Positions 1 to 7,877 of a stretch of DNA of 64,000 nt are shown in pieces (within the stretch, counting starts at the first letter, position 1; each line of letters opens with the position of its first letter). The DNA comes from Pedobacter cryotolerans (GTDB taxonomy: Bacteria; Bacteroidota; Bacteroidia; Sphingobacteriales; Sphingobacteriaceae), in assembly GCF_005116475.1 (NCBI RefSeq), contig NZ_SWBO01000001.1, positions 186,001 through 250,000 of the forward strand, written 5' to 3'. The position numbers were made by a program, and so were the translations under genes. The notes beneath the pieces were generated by a model, which saw only the letters and a list, made by a program, of their open reading frames with translations, did not search any database and had not been told where the DNA came from.

Positions 1-714
1 TCTGATGTACATGCAGGGAGTTTTACTAACCCTAAAGCTGTTCAAAAAGGGATTGATTTAATCAATAAGCAACAATCAGATTTGTTTGTATTTACAGGCG
101 ATTTGGTAAACAACAAAGCCGAAGAAATTAAACTTTACATTGGCCATTTTTCTCAAATTAAAGCGAAGTATGGGCAGTTTTCTATTTTAGGTAATCACGA
201 TTATGGCGATTATGTAAAATGGGAAAATGATTTGGTTAAACGTGGCAACATGCAGCAACTTAAAAAATATCATGCAGAATTAGGCTTTCGTTTATTGCTA
301 GATGAACATGTAGAACTGCAAAAAGATGGCGAGAAAATTATTTTGGCGGGGGTAGAAAATTGGGGTGTAGGTTTTGGTGAAAGAGGCGATTTACAAAAAG
401 CTTTACAAGGAACCAAAATTGATGACTTTAAAGTTTTATTATCTCATGATCCTTCGCATTGGGAGGCTCAGGTAAAAAACAATCTTTCGCACATTCATTT
501 AACTTTGGCGGGTCATACGCATGGTATGCAGTTCGGTGTTGAGCTTTTCGGCATCAAATGGAGCCCGGTTAAATTGCGATATAAACATTGGGCAGGCATT
601 AAACGGATAAATGAAAAAGTATTGAACGTAAACCGTGGTTTTGGCTTTATTGGTTTTTCGGGCAGAGTTGGTATTTGGCCAGAAATTACGGTGATAGAAT
701 TAAAGAAGGGTTAA
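1..714 (+). CDS. Metallophosphoesterase, 5' end cut by window edge
   Basis: The frame is open from base 1, so the gene begins outside the window. At the very start the translation reads SDVHAGSF, the first metal-binding motif (DxH) of calcineurin-like phosphoesterases. It is followed by FTGDLVNN (GD motif), GNHDYGDY (GNHD motif) and AGHTHGMQFG (GHTH motif). All five expected metal-ligand motifs are therefore present in the usual order and spacing, so an active binuclear-metal phosphoesterase is expected. The GHTHGMQFG form is typical of the YkuE-like/membrane-associated subfamily, in which an N-terminal membrane anchor often precedes the catalytic domain. Whether that anchor exists here cannot be seen. 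The substrate is unknown. Confidence 0.88.
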   Translation, partial: SDVHAGSFTNPKAVQKGIDLINKQQSDLFVFTGDLVNNKAEEIKLYIGHFSQIKAKYGQFSILGNHDYGDYVKWENDLVKRGNMQQLKKYHAELGFRLLLDEHVELQKDGEKIILAGVENWGVGFGERGDLQKALQGTKIDDFKVLLSHDPSHWEAQVKNNLSHIHLTLAGHTHGMQFGVELFGIKWSPVKLRYKHWAGIKRINEKVLNVNRGFGFIGFSGRVGIWPEITVIELKKG

Positions 715-764
715 TAGAACCACAAATCTAAAGGATGAACACGGCTTTTTAACTTTAAAGAGAT

Positions 765-788
765 GTCATCATGAGCTTGTCGAAGGAT
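765..788 (+). repeat. Dispersed short repeat, copy 1
   Basis: The segment reads GTCATCATGAGCTTGTCGAA followed by GGAT. It matches the copy at 960-984 with few differences. Related GTCATCCTGAGC...GTCGAAGGAT sequences are, to my knowledge, common intergenic repeats in Bacteroidota genomes. Function is unknown. Confidence 0.6.
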
Positions 789-959
789 TTTCATAGCTCC
801 TGACTGCTTTACATATTGGTTTAGTGCACTTAAAAAAAGCTTTCCACTGTACTCAGGTTTATACTACAAAGTTGCTGGTTCTTGGGCAGTTTGCAACCCC
901 TCATAGCAGAATAAAACAGCGTTAACTAAACGGGATTGTTGCGATATACTTTTTTAATT

Positions 960-984
960 GTCATCCTGAGCGTAGTCGAAGGAT
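960..984 (+). repeat. Dispersed short repeat, copy 2
   Basis: The segment reads GTCATCCTGAGCGTAGTCGA followed by AGGAT. It lies in the same orientation as the copy at 765-788, about 195 bases downstream. Both are intergenic. Confidence 0.6.
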
Positions 985-1427
985 AATTAAAAAAGATAAA
1001 GCAAAAAAGCCCGACTAATAATAATCGAGCTTCTGGATTTGCTTTTCAAAAAAGATAAATATTTAAAAGTTAATCTCTTATTTCTTTAAAAAGTTACGCT
1101 ATTTTACTTTTATGCTTAATGCTTTTGAGCGCATTTAGCTTGCCGTAAGCACTAAAAAGTTATCGAATAGGGTTAAATAAATTTATAAGGATAATTGATA
1201 TGCTTTACAAAATAGCAATCCATTAATTATTACACGGGTTTTTACTTTTTGCTTGAGTTATAGTTCATCAAAATTTGGTGGTAAAAATTTTTAACAGAAG
1301 CAGATTATGACGTTTAAAATCAATCAGTTAAAAATTAAGTTAAATTTTTGTAGCGTTTGATGAGCTAATCTCGTTCTTAAAGAAACAAGTTAATGGCCGT
1401 TAACAATTTTTAATTTAAAATTTAATC

Positions 1428-2123
1428 ATGAAAATTTCTTTAAGAACTAAAACTCTATTAACAGCTCTCGCCCTTACGTTAGGATTATCATCATGTATGA
1501 AAGATGATTTTGAAAATACACCTATCTCCATTTCTGGTTTAAGTTTGGTACATGCTTCGCCAACAGCTGAAAAATTAGATATTTACATAGACAACACCAG
1601 AGCAAGTATTGATGATTTTGTTTTTGGCAACAAAATGGATTATTTAAGAGCATACTCTGGCGATAGAACAATTACTGTTACAAAAAAAGGATTAACAACA
1701 AGGTTAACATCTGATGTTGTGAAGTTAGTACCAGACTCAGCTTATACTGTATTTATGGTTGATAAGTTTGAAACAATAGACATATTAACTTTAAAAGATG
1801 ATTTAACAAAGCCTGCAGCAGGAAAGGCTAAAATCCGTTTCGTAAATTTGAGTCCAGATGGCGGGCCTTTAAACCTAGCAATTAATGGCGTAGCTACTGA
1901 TTTGGTAGACAATAAAGCTTTTAAAGAAAACAGTGCTTTCTTGCCAATTGATGCAGCAGAAAAAGTAACATTTAATGTGAAAAACAAAGCAACTGGAGTT
2001 GTTGAAGCAACAATTACTGATGCAAAAATTGAAGATGGAAAAATCTATACGATTTATGCAAAAGGCTTAAAAGCCAATGCCGATGATACAAAATTTGGGG
2101 CCGCTATTTTTACACACAAATAG
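1428..2123 (+). CDS. DUF4397-type lipoprotein
   Basis: This 231-residue protein starts with a basic/hydrophobic signal peptide ending in a lipobox (LGLSSC, Cys at about residue 23), so it should be a lipidated envelope protein. The mature part resembles the DUF4397 family: LVHASPTAEKLDIYIDN near residues 40-56 and a second unit, VRFVNLSPDG-like (IRFVNLSPDGGPLNLAINGV), near 136-156. These look like two related beta-rich repeats. No enzymatic motif is visible. It precedes an ECF sigma factor gene but is separated from it by a terminator, so the two are probably independent transcription units. Function is unknown; family assignment is from pattern recognition. Confidence 0.75.
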   Translation: MKISLRTKTLLTALALTLGLSSCMKDDFENTPISISGLSLVHASPTAEKLDIYIDNTRASIDDFVFGNKMDYLRAYSGDRTITVTKKGLTTRLTSDVVKLVPDSAYTVFMVDKFETIDILTLKDDLTKPAAGKAKIRFVNLSPDGGPLNLAINGVATDLVDNKAFKENSAFLPIDAAEKVTFNVKNKATGVVEATITDAKIEDGKIYTIYAKGLKANADDTKFGAAIFTHK

Positions 2124-2131
2124 CAAAACCA

Positions 2132-2158
2132 CAGCCATTAACGTTATGTTGATGGCTG
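2132..2158 (+). terminator. Rho-independent terminator of the DUF4397 gene
   Basis: The arms CAGCCATTAAC and GTTGATGGCTG pair across 11 positions with one G-U pair and a 5-base loop. CTTTTT follows. It lies 9 bases after the stop codon at 2123. Confidence 0.8.
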
Positions 2159-2222
2159 CTTTTTAAATTTTTGAATAATGCTTATGGTAAAATATTTATA
2201 GTCCTTAATTGTAGTAAATAAA

Positions 2223-2792
2223 ATGCTCAAGTTTGAGGATGTAATTAGTGGGTGTGCTAAAAATGACAACAAGAGTAAGGAAATGGTGTATAAATCATTT
2301 TATGGTTACCTTATTGCCGTTATTTTGCGCTATACTAATAACAAAACAGAAGCAGAAGAACTAGTAAACGATACTTTCATTAAGATATTTAAATCCATCC
2401 ATCAATTTGTGCCACCTAAAGAAATGGTTACTATTGAGCGATCATTTAAAGCATGGACAGCCAAAATAGCATCGCGTACAGCAATTGATTTTTTAAGATC
2501 TAGACGCAGCTTTCTATCAATAGATGACATAGATGAGCACAGCCAGCCAATTACCCACATCAATGTAATTACCGACTTAAATGTTAAAGACATTTTAAAA
2601 TTACTTGATGACTTGCCCGAGCTTCATCGGCTGATATTTAACCTCTATGAAATTGAAGGATTTTCACATCAAGAAATTAGCAAACTCATCAATATACCAG
2701 AAAGTTCTAGCAGAGTTTATTTGGTACGAGCCAAACAAAAATTAAGAGAACTGTATGCTAAAACACTAATTAGTAACTATGAAACCAACTGA
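2223..2792 (+). CDS. ECF-type RNA polymerase sigma factor
   Basis: This 189-residue protein has the two-domain layout of ECF sigma-70 factors. Region 2 is at about residues 10-100, with the LVNDTFIKIFKSIHQF core and the SFKAWTAKIASRTAIDFLRSRR stretch (region 2.4-like). Region 4 is at about 120-180, with LLDDLPELHRLIFNLYEIEGFSHQEISKLI, a helix-turn-helix expected to read the -35 element. The stop codon lies inside the next gene, which starts at 2779, so the two are translationally coupled. That neighbour has a short cytoplasmic N-terminus and one membrane span and is the likely cognate anti-sigma-type partner. Target promoters are unknown. Confidence 0.92.
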   Translation: MLKFEDVISGCAKNDNKSKEMVYKSFYGYLIAVILRYTNNKTEAEELVNDTFIKIFKSIHQFVPPKEMVTIERSFKAWTAKIASRTAIDFLRSRRSFLSIDDIDEHSQPITHINVITDLNVKDILKLLDDLPELHRLIFNLYEIEGFSHQEISKLINIPESSSRVYLVRAKQKLRELYAKTLISNYETN

Positions 2793-4104
2793 ACATAAAA
2801 CGCCACTCGAAAGGGAGCTCATCGCTCATATTAGAGAAAGCCTTGTTGAGCATGAGGAATCATACCAATTAGGGGCTTGGGAGAAATTTAATGCACCAGA
2901 AAAAAAGCGCAGACCATTTTTTGTGCCTTTTTTACAAGGTGCTGCTGCAATTTTAATTATCGGCTTAATTACATTTTTAATCGTTAATAAAAAATCAAAT
3001 TCATTAGATACAGTAACTTCAAATATCAAAACTGAGCAAACTGAAATTGAGCAAAATCCTTTAGAAAATGTGATTAAAATTGAACAAAAGCCAATAATTA
3101 GTAAATCTACTATCACCTCTAATGACGACCCTAAAGAACAAACTTTAAAGAATCAAAATTCAAGAATTTCATCATCAAACCAATCTTTAACAATTGCACA
3201 AAACCAAACTGTTTTAGGTACTCAAGAAACTGTTGCTGCAACTAATTTGCCTGTGCAAAAGCAAGCTGTAAACACAAACAAAGTTGAAATTATTGAGCCC
3301 TACAAACCTGTTGAAAAACATGTGGAAAATGTACTCTCTAATCCAACCCAAGAAAGTGTAACTGTTACTAAGGTAGAAACTCAAAAGACAAATATTATTG
3401 ATTTTTTAGAAAGTGAAACTAAAAATAATATCGCAAAAAAAGAGAAGGAAAAAACCGATAAAAATAATAATCGTTTTACACTTGGTTTAGTTGTAGCGCC
3501 ATCTTTTGGTAATGTAAAACGATTAAATATGGGTTATGGTGTAAGTGTAGATTATCAGCTATCTGATAAATTTGCCTTAAACTCTGGCTTAGCTTACAAC
3601 CAAATGGCAGCAGCTAAAGGTGTAATAAACAATGGGCAATCAGATATGGCAAGCGTTTCTGCAATTGCAAAAAGTAGCAGCACAAAAAGTTTAGAATCTA
3701 TTGAAGAACGGGTTACAGGAATTGATATCCCGTTGGAAATTAAATACAACGTAAGCAAAAATTTGTATGCCAATGTGGGTGTTTCCGCCTTTGCAGTTAT
3801 CAACCAAAAAAGAAACAATACCTTTTTAGAAGAGAGAATTGTACAGCAATCGGCCGGACTTTCTAGCGCAAACTCTTTTAGTAGCGTATTGGTAACGCAG
3901 CGTGTAACAGAAAATCAAACAGTTACTGAAACACAAGATTATTCTTATTTAGGTTTTTATAATCTATCTTTTGGATATAAAAAGAAAATCTCTAAAAACA
4001 ACTCATTTGCCATAGAGCCGTTTTTAAAATTGCCTATGCGGGAAGTAAAAACCGAAAACCTTAGGTTAATTGGTACAGGCGTAAAGCTTAAGTTTGACTT
4101 TTAA
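2779..4104 (+). CDS. Inner-membrane-anchored protein with C-terminal outer-membrane-type beta-barrel; putative anti-sigma partner
   Basis: The 441-residue product overlaps the ECF sigma gene by 14 bases. Residues 1-46 are charged and presumably cytoplasmic. Residues about 47-69 form one clear membrane helix. Residues about 70-225 are a Lys/Gln/Thr/Asn-rich, low-complexity linker. Residues about 230-441 look like an OMP beta-barrel domain with alternating strands and a terminal aromatic (KLKFDF). Gene order and topology suggest a sigma-regulating role for the N-terminus, but I see no recognised anti-sigma motif. The joining of an inner-membrane helix to an outer-membrane-like barrel is odd. 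Such proteins are usually annotated only as outer membrane beta-barrel or porin family proteins. Confidence 0.75.
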   Translation: MKPTEHKTPLERELIAHIRESLVEHEESYQLGAWEKFNAPEKKRRPFFVPFLQGAAAILIIGLITFLIVNKKSNSLDTVTSNIKTEQTEIEQNPLENVIKIEQKPIISKSTITSNDDPKEQTLKNQNSRISSSNQSLTIAQNQTVLGTQETVAATNLPVQKQAVNTNKVEIIEPYKPVEKHVENVLSNPTQESVTVTKVETQKTNIIDFLESETKNNIAKKEKEKTDKNNNRFTLGLVVAPSFGNVKRLNMGYGVSVDYQLSDKFALNSGLAYNQMAAAKGVINNGQSDMASVSAIAKSSSTKSLESIEERVTGIDIPLEIKYNVSKNLYANVGVSAFAVINQKRNNTFLEERIVQQSAGLSSANSFSSVLVTQRVTENQTVTETQDYSYLGFYNLSFGYKKKISKNNSFAIEPFLKLPMREVKTENLRLIGTGVKLKFDF

Positions 4105-4129
4105 AGTAAATTTCTGTTGTTCGATTAAT

Positions 4130-4137
4130 TATCTTTG
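4130..4137 (+). promoter_or_regulatory. -7 element TATCTTTG upstream of the TlpA-like gene
   Basis: TATCTTTG matches the Bacteroidota -7 consensus TAnnTTTG perfectly. It ends 15 bases before the ATG at 4153. The -33 TTTG is not clear (TTTA or TTTC lie nearby), so this is a motif-based prediction. Confidence 0.55.
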
Positions 4138-4152
4138 TAAAAAAGAGATCGG

Positions 4153-4734
4153 ATGAAAAGAGATTGGAAAAAACACACCAGTACCATCATATTTGTAGCG
4201 TTTGTATTGGTTATTTTGTTTGTTCCGGCAGCAAAAGCAAAGCTGATACAAGGTTTAATGGAGATCGGTTTGTTTAAACCAGATCTGGCGGAGGATAAAA
4301 AGGTTATCAATGCAGATCTATCAGCCATTAAATTTAAAGATGCCAAAGGAAATATTTTAAGCCTTGCAGATTTAAAAGGTAAAATTGTCTTTCTAAATTT
4401 TTGGGCTACCTGGTGTCCACCTTGTTTGGCCGAAATGCCTTCCATTAACAAATTTTACGAGCAGTATAAAAATGACGAAGAAGTTGTTTTTTTAATGATT
4501 GATGCTGACAGTGATTTTCCAAAAGCTCAGGCTTATTTGAACAGAAAAAGTTATAAATTTAAGGTGTATACTTTTGCCAGTAATATCCCTAAAAACATAT
4601 TTTCAGGCTCTTTACCAACAACCATTGTGTTTGATAAAAAGGGCAGAATTGCTATGAATGGTGTTGGAGCAGCAAATTATGCTAGTAAAGAATTTCTAAC
4701 ATTTATTAAAAAACTTAAAGATTTAAAAGACTAA
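4153..4734 (+). CDS. TlpA/ResA-like thiol-disulfide oxidoreductase
   Basis: This 193-residue protein has an N-terminal membrane/signal helix (about residues 10-27) and a thioredoxin-fold domain from about residue 52. The active site is FWATWCPPC (Cys88 and Cys91, a CPPC motif). A cis-proline-like SLPTTIVFD motif lies near residue 157. This pattern is typical of membrane-tethered periplasmic TlpA/ResA proteins that reduce disulfides in apocytochromes or other envelope proteins. No cytochrome maturation genes are nearby, so the substrate is unknown. It is followed after 8 bases by a small acidic protein gene and may share its transcript. Confidence 0.9.
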   Translation: MKRDWKKHTSTIIFVAFVLVILFVPAAKAKLIQGLMEIGLFKPDLAEDKKVINADLSAIKFKDAKGNILSLADLKGKIVFLNFWATWCPPCLAEMPSINKFYEQYKNDEEVVFLMIDADSDFPKAQAYLNRKSYKFKVYTFASNIPKNIFSGSLPTTIVFDKKGRIAMNGVGAANYASKEFLTFIKKLKDLKD

Positions 4735-4742
4735 ACAACACT

Positions 4743-5003
4743 ATGCAACAACCATTTGATTTAGAAATTGGACCAATAAATTACGCGATTTTTCCAGAAG
4801 GGAATGATACTTATGTGGTTTTTAAGGATGGAAGCGAATACGCTCATATACAAAAAGATACCGCAGAACAATGGTTAAAACTAGATAGCGTAACAGATTT
4901 GCCTAAATTTGATTTTGACGAGGAAATTAACCAAATTGGAAAATTGATTACCGAATACCTTGAAAATCCTCCGATTGATGAGGATGAAGAAGAAGAGGAA
5001 TAA
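4743..5003 (+). CDS. Small acidic protein, paralogue of the gene at 6125
   Basis: This is an 86-residue cytoplasmic protein without signal peptide or membrane span. It ends in an almost purely acidic tail (ENPPIDEDEEEEE). It resembles the 76-residue product at 6125-6355 in length and layout. Both have an opening beta-rich unit (INYAIFPEGNDTYVVFK here, IIYEVIPEEEGTFTIFK there), a W-x-K/R-hydrophobic-D pattern in the middle (QWLKLD / KWMRID), and a closing (I/V)G(K/R)LI(T/D)(E/R)Y helix. The two genes flank a metallophosphoesterase gene. I do not recognise a named family or function. Confidence 0.7.
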   Translation: MQQPFDLEIGPINYAIFPEGNDTYVVFKDGSEYAHIQKDTAEQWLKLDSVTDLPKFDFDEEINQIGKLITEYLENPPIDEDEEEEE

Positions 5004-5033
5004 TTTGTACAATCACTTAGTTTAGCAGAATAA

Positions 5034-6122
5034 ATGCGCAAAATTTTACAGAAATTACTAAGTGGCTTTGTGGTTAGGATGGCTAATAAGTATTCATCTC
5101 GCCCTCAAAAAAAAAGGGTACATGATGCTTTATCAAAACTGTATAACGAAATTCAAAACAATCCTGGCAAGCGAGGATTAAAGCTTGATTTTACTGAAAG
5201 GGATAGTTTCATTGTTTTTTCTGATCAGCACAAAGGGGCAAGAAATTTTGCCGATGATTTTGGTTATGCAGCAAATAATTATCAAGCAGCGCTAAATTAT
5301 TATAACCAACAACAATTCACTTTCATTAGTTTAGGAGATAGTGAAGAGCTTTGGGAAAACACTCTGGATGACGTAAAAAAGCATAATAAGTCGTCTTTTG
5401 CTATTGAAACTGAATTTTTAAAGCGTAAAGCCTTTGTAAAAATCTTCGGCAATCATGATTTATATTGGGATAATGATCCTTTAGCAGCTTATCAATTAGA
5501 AAAAATTTACGGAGAAAAGCTAAAAGTATTTGAAGGCATAATTTTAACAACCACAATTACAGATCAGCCGCTTTCTATATTTTTAACCCACGGCCATCAA
5601 GGCGATGTAGCCAGCGATGGGAATTGGTTTAGCAAGTGGTTTGTATCAAGAGTTTGGGCTCCTTTACAATCTTATCTGCGTATCAACCCAAATACACCGG
5701 CATTTAGTAATCAGCTTAAAACGGTACACAACCAGTTGATGTACGAATGGGCGGCGGCACAGCAATCGGTTTTAATTACAGGGCACACACATCAACCTGT
5801 TTTTAATTCCTTTACGCATTTAGAAAGGATTTACATCAAGCTTGATGCTGCAAGAAAAGCAAATGATATTGTTGAAGAAGAAAAATTATTGGCGCAGCTA
5901 AAAAAGGAAAAAATAATGGGTGCCGAAATACCAGCTTTTACCGCAACTAAACCAAATTATTTTAATACGGGGTGTTGTTGTTTTAGTGATGGAGATATCA
6001 CAGGATTAGAAATTACTGAAGGCAAAATAAGGCTAATTAAATGGGGCTACCGCGATGATAAATCTTCGCAAAGAATAGTATTAGAAGAAACAGATTTAGC
6101 TAACTTACAACACAAAGTTTAA
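5034..6122 (+). CDS. Calcineurin-like metallophosphoesterase
   Basis: This 362-residue cytoplasmic protein (no signal peptide) carries the full metallophosphoesterase motif set. SDQHKGA is the DxH motif near residue 63, SLGDSEELWE the GD motif near 99, FGNHDLYWDND the GNHD motif near 140, LTHGHQGD lies near 185, and ITGHTHQPVFN is the GHTH motif near 249. An insertion at about 200-225 carries the hydrophobic/aromatic segment WFSKWFVSRVWAPLQ. A CCCF cluster lies near residue 315. The layout is reminiscent of UDP-2,3-diacylglucosamine hydrolase-like phosphoesterases, but I would not assign a substrate. It sits between two small paralogous acidic protein genes with gaps of 30 and 2 bases, so the three probably form an operon. 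Confidence 0.88.
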   Translation: MRKILQKLLSGFVVRMANKYSSRPQKKRVHDALSKLYNEIQNNPGKRGLKLDFTERDSFIVFSDQHKGARNFADDFGYAANNYQAALNYYNQQQFTFISLGDSEELWENTLDDVKKHNKSSFAIETEFLKRKAFVKIFGNHDLYWDNDPLAAYQLEKIYGEKLKVFEGIILTTTITDQPLSIFLTHGHQGDVASDGNWFSKWFVSRVWAPLQSYLRINPNTPAFSNQLKTVHNQLMYEWAAAQQSVLITGHTHQPVFNSFTHLERIYIKLDAARKANDIVEEEKLLAQLKKEKIMGAEIPAFTATKPNYFNTGCCCFSDGDITGLEITEGKIRLIKWGYRDDKSSQRIVLEETDLANLQHKV

Positions 6123-6124
6123 TT

Positions 6125-6355
6125 ATGGAGGAATCATTTTTTATAAAAGTAAACGGAATTATTTACGAAGTTATACCTGAGGAAGAGGGTACTTTTACCA
6201 TCTTTAAATTTGATGCTGAATACATGCAGATTTTACGCAACCGAAACAAAAAATGGATGCGCATAGATTACAAAACCGACGAGCCAATTTTAGAGGAGAA
6301 TAAGGAAGTTGAAGATGTGGGTAGATTGATTGATCGTTATTTTGGGAGGGAATAG
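6125..6355 (+). CDS. Small acidic protein, paralogue of the gene at 4743
   Basis: This 76-residue protein starts 2 bases after the phosphoesterase stop, so it is almost certainly cotranscribed. It resembles the product of 4743-5003 in a beta-rich N-terminal half, the aromatic KWMRID centre, and a final DVGRLIDRYFGRE helix. It lacks the long acidic tail of the other copy. There is no signal peptide or known catalytic motif. Duplication on both sides of the same enzyme suggests a role linked to it, which is inference only. Confidence 0.7.
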   Translation: MEESFFIKVNGIIYEVIPEEEGTFTIFKFDAEYMQILRNRNKKWMRIDYKTDEPILEENKEVEDVGRLIDRYFGRE

Positions 6356-6480
6356 AGGTTTTTGGTAAGAGTTAGAAATTCGCACCAGCAAATTTTAACT
6401 TATCCGTTCGCTAGTGCAAGCTTTTAGCTCGTACAATCATTATTTATTAAATCTTCGTAACTCGCTATTAGTTAAGACAA

Positions 6481-6741
6481 CTAAAGATTTACACTTAAAT
6501 CACGTTTAAATGCAAAAGAATTGAAGTGGTTGAGAGAAACAATAGTTGAATGCCTTGAGTCTTCATTGCATTTTATTGATATTTGAACCTTGTTACCCTC
6601 AATTGAATTAACCCAATAATAATAAAGATTGTTTTTGAAACAAAATGAATGACTGCCTAATTTTAGATCAGGAATGTGTGTATCATTGATCGATTGGGCG
6701 GATAAGCTTATTAACTCTTGAGCAGAAAAAAATTTTTCCAT
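6481..6741 (-). CDS. Hypothetical protein, 86 residues
   Basis: This short reading frame on the minus strand has a plausible composition (MEKFFSAQELISLSAQ start, mixed alpha/beta pattern), no signal peptide and no motif I recognise. It lies between the phosphoesterase operon on the opposite strand and the REP/RAYT region. The AT-rich stretch before its start (6742-6770) could hold a promoter. It is more likely real than a chance frame because of its length, start context and protein-like composition, but there is no family support. Confidence 0.5.
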   Translation of the reverse strand: MEKFFSAQELISLSAQSINDTHIPDLKLGSHSFCFKNNLYYYWVNSIEGNKVQISIKCNEDSRHSTIVSLNHFNSFAFKRDLSVNL

Positions 6742-6893
6742 GATTTTTTATTTAAAGTTACGAAAATTTACGCTGATAAACTTTCTGCCAATCTAAGAGT
6801 GGTTTTTTTATGATATGTGTCTCATAAACTATTGCTTATAGGCTTAATTATAAGCAAAAATTTAAATAGAATTAAAACCGTAGCTACCGTGCT

Positions 6894-6925
6894 ATTCGAG
6901 ATGTTAAGCGCAGCGCATCTCGAAT
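6894..6925 (+). repeat. REP palindrome A, downstream of the RAYT gene
   Basis: The arms ATTCGAGATG and CATCTCGAAT pair perfectly over 10 bases. The 12-base interior TTAAGCGCAGCG contributes to an inner GCG/CGC hairpin with a one-sided TTAA bulge, as in imperfect REP palindromes. About 12 bases further on is a small palindrome, GGGATTTGCAATCCC (about 6938-6952). The inverse orientation of the same unit occurs at 7592-7623 and 7846-7877, so the transposase gene is flanked by inverted REPs. Confidence 0.8.
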
Positions 6926-7012
6926 GACAGATAACAGGGATTTGCAATCCCAATAATAATCTTCTTTCTACTATTTCTCCCTTCACAAATCACACGCAAA
7001 AGAAGCAATAAA

Positions 7013-7549
7013 TCAAATTCCGTATTCTATAATCAAATCTAGTTTTCCTTTTCTAATGCCATAGTAATCTCCACAACTGCTATATAAATATTCTTCTTCT
7101 TTTTCAACTATGCCTGCTTTAACAGGATTTTGATGCATGTAATTTAATTTTGTTTCAAAAAATTCTAAAGTAAATATTTCTTCTCCATGATAACCTTCTT
7201 GCCAGAAATTAATCTCATTATCATTTTTCAATAACCATAAAAGCCAATTTTTTCGACTTTCGGTAGCGTTATTAGCTATTGCATCTACGATTTTTGTAGC
7301 CGTGTATTTTTTAAAATCTCTAATGATGTCGGTCAATTTATTCTTATTGCTGCTAATTATCATGTGAATGTGATTAGTCATTAACACCCAACCATACACT
7401 TGAAGCCCTTTGTTTTCTTGGCAATGCCTGATGCTGTCCAATAAAATTTCTTTGTATACTTCTTTAGTAAAAACATCAATCCATTGATGCACTGTGCAGG
7501 TAATAAAATATTGTCCTTCTTGGTTTTTTATAGTATATGTTAATCCCAT
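7013..7549 (-). CDS. REP-associated tyrosine transposase (RAYT, Y1/IS200-like)
   Basis: This 178-residue protein has the HUH motif (NHIHMII; His60 and His62) and the downstream YMHQNPVKAG motif with the likely nucleophile Tyr137. A closing EYLYSSCGDYYG segment follows. These are the hallmarks of Y1 transposases of the REP-associated type (TnpA-REP), which act on single-stranded REP hairpins and are usually domesticated rather than freely mobile. The gene is bracketed by REP palindromes at 6894-6925 and 7592-7623. Its first 57 codons, its leader and the upstream REP have been duplicated in tandem upstream (7633-7884). The coding frame here is intact. Confidence 0.92.
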   Translation of the reverse strand: MGLTYTIKNQEGQYFITCTVHQWIDVFTKEVYKEILLDSIRHCQENKGLQVYGWVLMTNHIHMIISSNKNKLTDIIRDFKKYTATKIVDAIANNATESRKNWLLWLLKNDNEINFWQEGYHGEEIFTLEFFETKLNYMHQNPVKAGIVEKEEEYLYSSCGDYYGIRKGKLDLIIEYGI

Positions 7550-7587
7550 TGTATTTATGTTGCGGGATTACAAATCCCCATTTATCG

Positions 7588-7803
7588 TTATGTTCGAGAT
7601 GCGCTGCGCTTAACATCTCGAACAGCAAAAATCATTAACACCCAACCATACACTTGAAGCCCTTTGTTTTCTTGGCAATGCCTGATGCTGTCCAATAAAA
7701 TTTCTTTGTATACTTCTTTAGTAAAAACATCAATCCATTGATGCACTGTGCAGGTAATAAAATATTGTCCTTCTTGGTTTTTTATAGTATATGTTAATCC
7801 CAT
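7588..7803 (-). pseudogene. Truncated duplicate of the RAYT gene (5' end only)
   Basis: This frame encodes MGLTYTIKNQEGQYF and continues with the same first 57 residues as the complete transposase at 7013-7549. It then runs out of the duplicated segment into the REP sequence and ends after 14 unrelated residues. The HUH motif and catalytic Tyr are missing, so the product cannot be an active transposase. It arose from the 254-bp tandem duplication. Confidence 0.88.
7592..7623 (-). repeat. REP palindrome B, upstream of the RAYT gene
   Basis: The arms GTTCGAGATG and CATCTCGAAC enclose CGCTGCGCTTAA. On the minus strand it is the same unit as REP A. The adjacent GGGATTACAAATCCC (7564-7578) corresponds to the small palindrome next to REP A. 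Confidence 0.8.
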
Positions 7804-7845
7804 TGTATTTATGTTGCGGGATTACAAATCCCTATTTATCGTTAT

Positions 7846-7877
7846 GTTCGAGATGCGCTGCGCTTAACATCTCGAAC
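7846..7877 (-). repeat. REP palindrome C, second duplicated copy
   Basis: This is the same 32 bases as REP B, shifted by exactly 254 bases, at the outer end of the tandem duplication and next to the 3' end of the YifB gene. Confidence 0.8.

Larger units (their letters stand above)
715..1427. other. Long intergenic region with two dispersed repeats
   Basis: There are 713 bases without a convincing gene. The region holds two copies of a 24-25 nt dispersed repeat (listed separately). The rest is AT-rich and I see no tRNA, clear terminator or clear promoter motif in it. The promoter of the downstream lipoprotein gene must lie in its last part, but no good TAnnTTTG match is visible. Confidence 0.6.

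Noticed and set aside
7588..7803. A second functional RAYT gene or a frameshifted one
   Set aside because: Only the first 57 codons are present, as part of the 254-bp tandem duplication. It lacks the HUH motif and nucleophilic Tyr.
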